From Opitutaceae bacterium UBA3033 (lineage in GTDB: Bacteria > Verrucomicrobiota > Verrucomicrobiia > Opitutales > Opitutaceae): DNA of 5,896 bases. The DNA lies in contig DFDG01000051.1 of the NCBI GenBank assembly GCA_002367815.1, positions 1 to 5,896 on the forward strand. The letters are read 5' to 3'. The translations under genes were made by a program, and so were the position numbers. Shown here one piece after another: positions 4,618 to 5,896 of the stretch. Below the pieces are notes generated by a model that saw only the letters and a program-made list of their open reading frames with translations, was not told the DNA's origin and made no database searches. Position 1 is the first letter of the stretch. Each line of letters begins with the position of its first letter.

Positions 4618-5730
4618 ATGAAATTCGCCCCAGCCAAATCGCCTCTCACCGGCGAAACTCTTGAGACCCTCACCTCGCGCCTTTTGGCGCAGGGTGAGCC
4701 GGCTTTTCGGGCGAAACAAATTCTCGATTGGGTCTATAAAAAACGCGCCCGCAATTGGGATGAAATGACCAACCTGTCCAAGCCGTTACGTGCTTGGCTG
4801 GCGGATTCGTTTGAGTTGATGCCCATCACGCTCGTGCACGGCAAACAATCGCTCGACGTCACCGACAAACTCCTCCTCGAACTCGGTGACCAAGCGTTGA
4901 TCGAAACCGTGATCATCCGTGCACCCCAAGAAGGTGTGGGCCTCGAGCACTCGCGCAAGACCATCTGTATCTCCACCCAGGTCGGCTGTGCGATGGGCTG
5001 TAAGTTTTGCGCCTCCGGACTTATGGGTCTCAAGCGCGATCTTAATGCCGGTGAGATCGTAGCTCAGCTTTTACAAGTGTGCTACCGAGAAGATGCGCAT
5101 GATCCACGCGCCCATACTGGTCTCGCCTCCTTCGACAACATTGTCGTCATGGGCATGGGCGAACCACTGGCCAATTATGAGGCCATGATCCGTGCCATCA
5201 CGATTATCAACGCCGATTGGGGCTTTGGCTTCGGTGCCCGCCGCATCACGCTTTCCACCAGTGGGCTGGTGCCAAAAATTCTGTTACTCGCCGAAGAACC
5301 AATCAGCGTGCGGCTCGCCATTTCTCTGCACGGAGCAACTGACGAAGTGCGTGAACAGATCATGCCCGTCAACAAAGCCTACCCATTGGCAAAGCTGATA
5401 CCCGCCGTCCGCATTTTCGCGGAGAAACACGGTCGCATGGTGACGCTCGAATTCATTCTGATCGAAGGCGTCAACGACATGCTTGAACAAGCCGAGAAAC
5501 TCCGCGACATCGCCCAAGACCTCCACGCCCACGTCAACCTGATCCCTTACAACACCGTGGAAGGCCTGCCGTGGAAACGCCCCTCCGTCACCCGACAGGA
5601 AAGATTCGCCGATGTCCTCCGTCGCGCCAGAGTTTCTGTCACGCTGAGACGTGAAAAAGGCCACGACATCGATGCCGCCTGTGGCCAACTCCGGCTCAAG
5701 ACCGAAAAAGAGCGCGAGCTGGTTACCTAG
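4618..5730 (+). CDS. rlmN: Dual-specificity 23S rRNA A2503 / tRNA A37 C2-methyltransferase (radical SAM)
   Basis: This radical SAM enzyme methylates C2 of adenosine 2503 in 23S rRNA and of A37 in some tRNAs, supporting translational accuracy. At 370 residues it has the full family length. The N-terminal accessory domain reads GEPAFRAKQILDWVYKKR (26-43) and DEMTNLSK (48-55). The iron-sulphur cluster motif is CAMGCKFC (C124, C128, C131), followed by GMGEP (179-183), STSGLVPKI (213-221) and LAISLHGA (233-240). The two mechanistic cysteines are present: C117 in the CIST stretch and C355 in GHDIDAACGQL. Cfr would look similar, but family length, sequence and housekeeping context favour RlmN. The start ATG at 4618 is boxed in by an in-frame TGA at 4609, and no Shine-Dalgarno sequence is visible. 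Only 23 bases separate it from leuA, so co-transcription is likely. It converges on the next gene with overlapping stops. Confidence 0.97.
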   Translation: MKFAPAKSPLTGETLETLTSRLLAQGEPAFRAKQILDWVYKKRARNWDEMTNLSKPLRAWLADSFELMPITLVHGKQSLDVTDKLLLELGDQALIETVIIRAPQEGVGLEHSRKTICISTQVGCAMGCKFCASGLMGLKRDLNAGEIVAQLLQVCYREDAHDPRAHTGLASFDNIVVMGMGEPLANYEAMIRAITIINADWGFGFGARRITLSTSGLVPKILLLAEEPISVRLAISLHGATDEVREQIMPVNKAYPLAKLIPAVRIFAEKHGRMVTLEFILIEGVNDMLEQAEKLRDIAQDLHAHVNLIPYNTVEGLPWKRPSVTRQERFADVLRRARVSVTLRREKGHDIDAACGQLRLKTEKERELVT

Positions 5731-5896
5731 CCTCCCGCGAACACCGGTCGGAAACCAGCTGCCGTTAGGATCTCAGCAATCTTATCGCGCTGCTCACCTT
5801 GGATCTCGATATTGCCGTCCTTGACCGTGCCGCCGCAGCCACAGGCCGCGCGCATCTGTTTTGCCAGTTTCTCTTTTTCCGGTAAACCGATCCCCA
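5727..5896 (-). CDS. SUI1/YciH-family translation initiation factor, C-terminal 55 residues (runs off the right edge)
   Basis: This is the C-terminal end of a bacterial homologue of eukaryotic eIF1 (SUI1 fold), related to E. coli YciH, a ribosome-associated factor linked to start-site fidelity. The frame reads KEKLAKQMRAACGCGGTVKD (residues 7-26 of the visible part), then NIEIQGEQRDKIAEILTAAG (28-47), and closes FRPVFAGG, the usual SUI1-domain ending. The CGCGGTVKDG and IEIQG blocks are typical. The N terminus and start lie beyond 5896. The gene converges with rlmN: its TAG (5729-5727) shares three bases with the rlmN TAG (5728-5730 includes 5728 and 5729, plus the flanking 5727), forming a 4-base CTAG overlap. 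There is therefore no intergenic terminator between the two. Confidence 0.92.
   Translation of the reverse strand, partial: GIGLPEKEKLAKQMRAACGCGGTVKDGNIEIQGEQRDKIAEILTAAGFRPVFAGG

Overview
The window reads like a chromosomal housekeeping segment from a bacterium of moderate GC content. The long insert-type LeuA, the DnaX with an eroded zinc module, and an ECF sigma factor followed by a small membrane protein with an (A/P)-x-(Y/F)-G-(L/F)-A-T-R motif together suggest the Verrucomicrobiota (an Opitutales-like lineage). That placement is inference from remembered family features, not from a search.

Left part, all on the minus strand. Positions 1-1017 hold the N-terminal two-thirds of dnaX (DNA polymerase III gamma/tau clamp-loader subunit), which runs off the left edge. 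Just upstream of it, at 1073-1168, is a compact SRP RNA gene (ffs) with the canonical GGAA-capped domain IV. It has a plausible sigma70-type promoter placed exactly right for its 5' end, and a T-rich tract at its 3' end. This is the known ffs-dnaX arrangement.

Middle part, minus strand, 2640 down to 1297. A tightly overlapping three-gene operon encodes an ECF sigma factor, a 104-residue single-pass membrane protein that is probably its anti-sigma partner but has no zinc motif, and a 149-residue membrane-anchored protein with Spy/CpxP-like LSPDQ and LTPEQ motifs. The genes overlap by 4 and 8 bases, so translation is probably coupled. It looks like a self-contained envelope-stress signalling cassette.

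Intergenic 2641-2926, divergent. Upstream of leuA is a short leucine-rich reading frame (2752-2820, 22 codons, six Leu) with an AGG Shine-Dalgarno element, followed by sequence that can fold into alternative helices. This looks like a leucine leader peptide controlling leuA. Its CTA and TTA codons are absent from all of leuA.

Right part, plus strand. leuA (2-isopropylmalate synthase, leucine biosynthesis, with its feedback domain) is followed 23 bases later by rlmN (23S rRNA A2503/tRNA A37 methyltransferase). The two may be co-transcribed. rlmN converges on the C-terminal end of a minus-strand SUI1/YciH-family translation factor gene, and the two stop codons overlap in a CTAG palindrome.

No mobile elements, CRISPR arrays, tRNAs or rRNAs were seen. 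The most unusual items are the leader peptide/RNA, the sigma-membrane protein-CpxP-like cassette, and the zinc-less DnaX.
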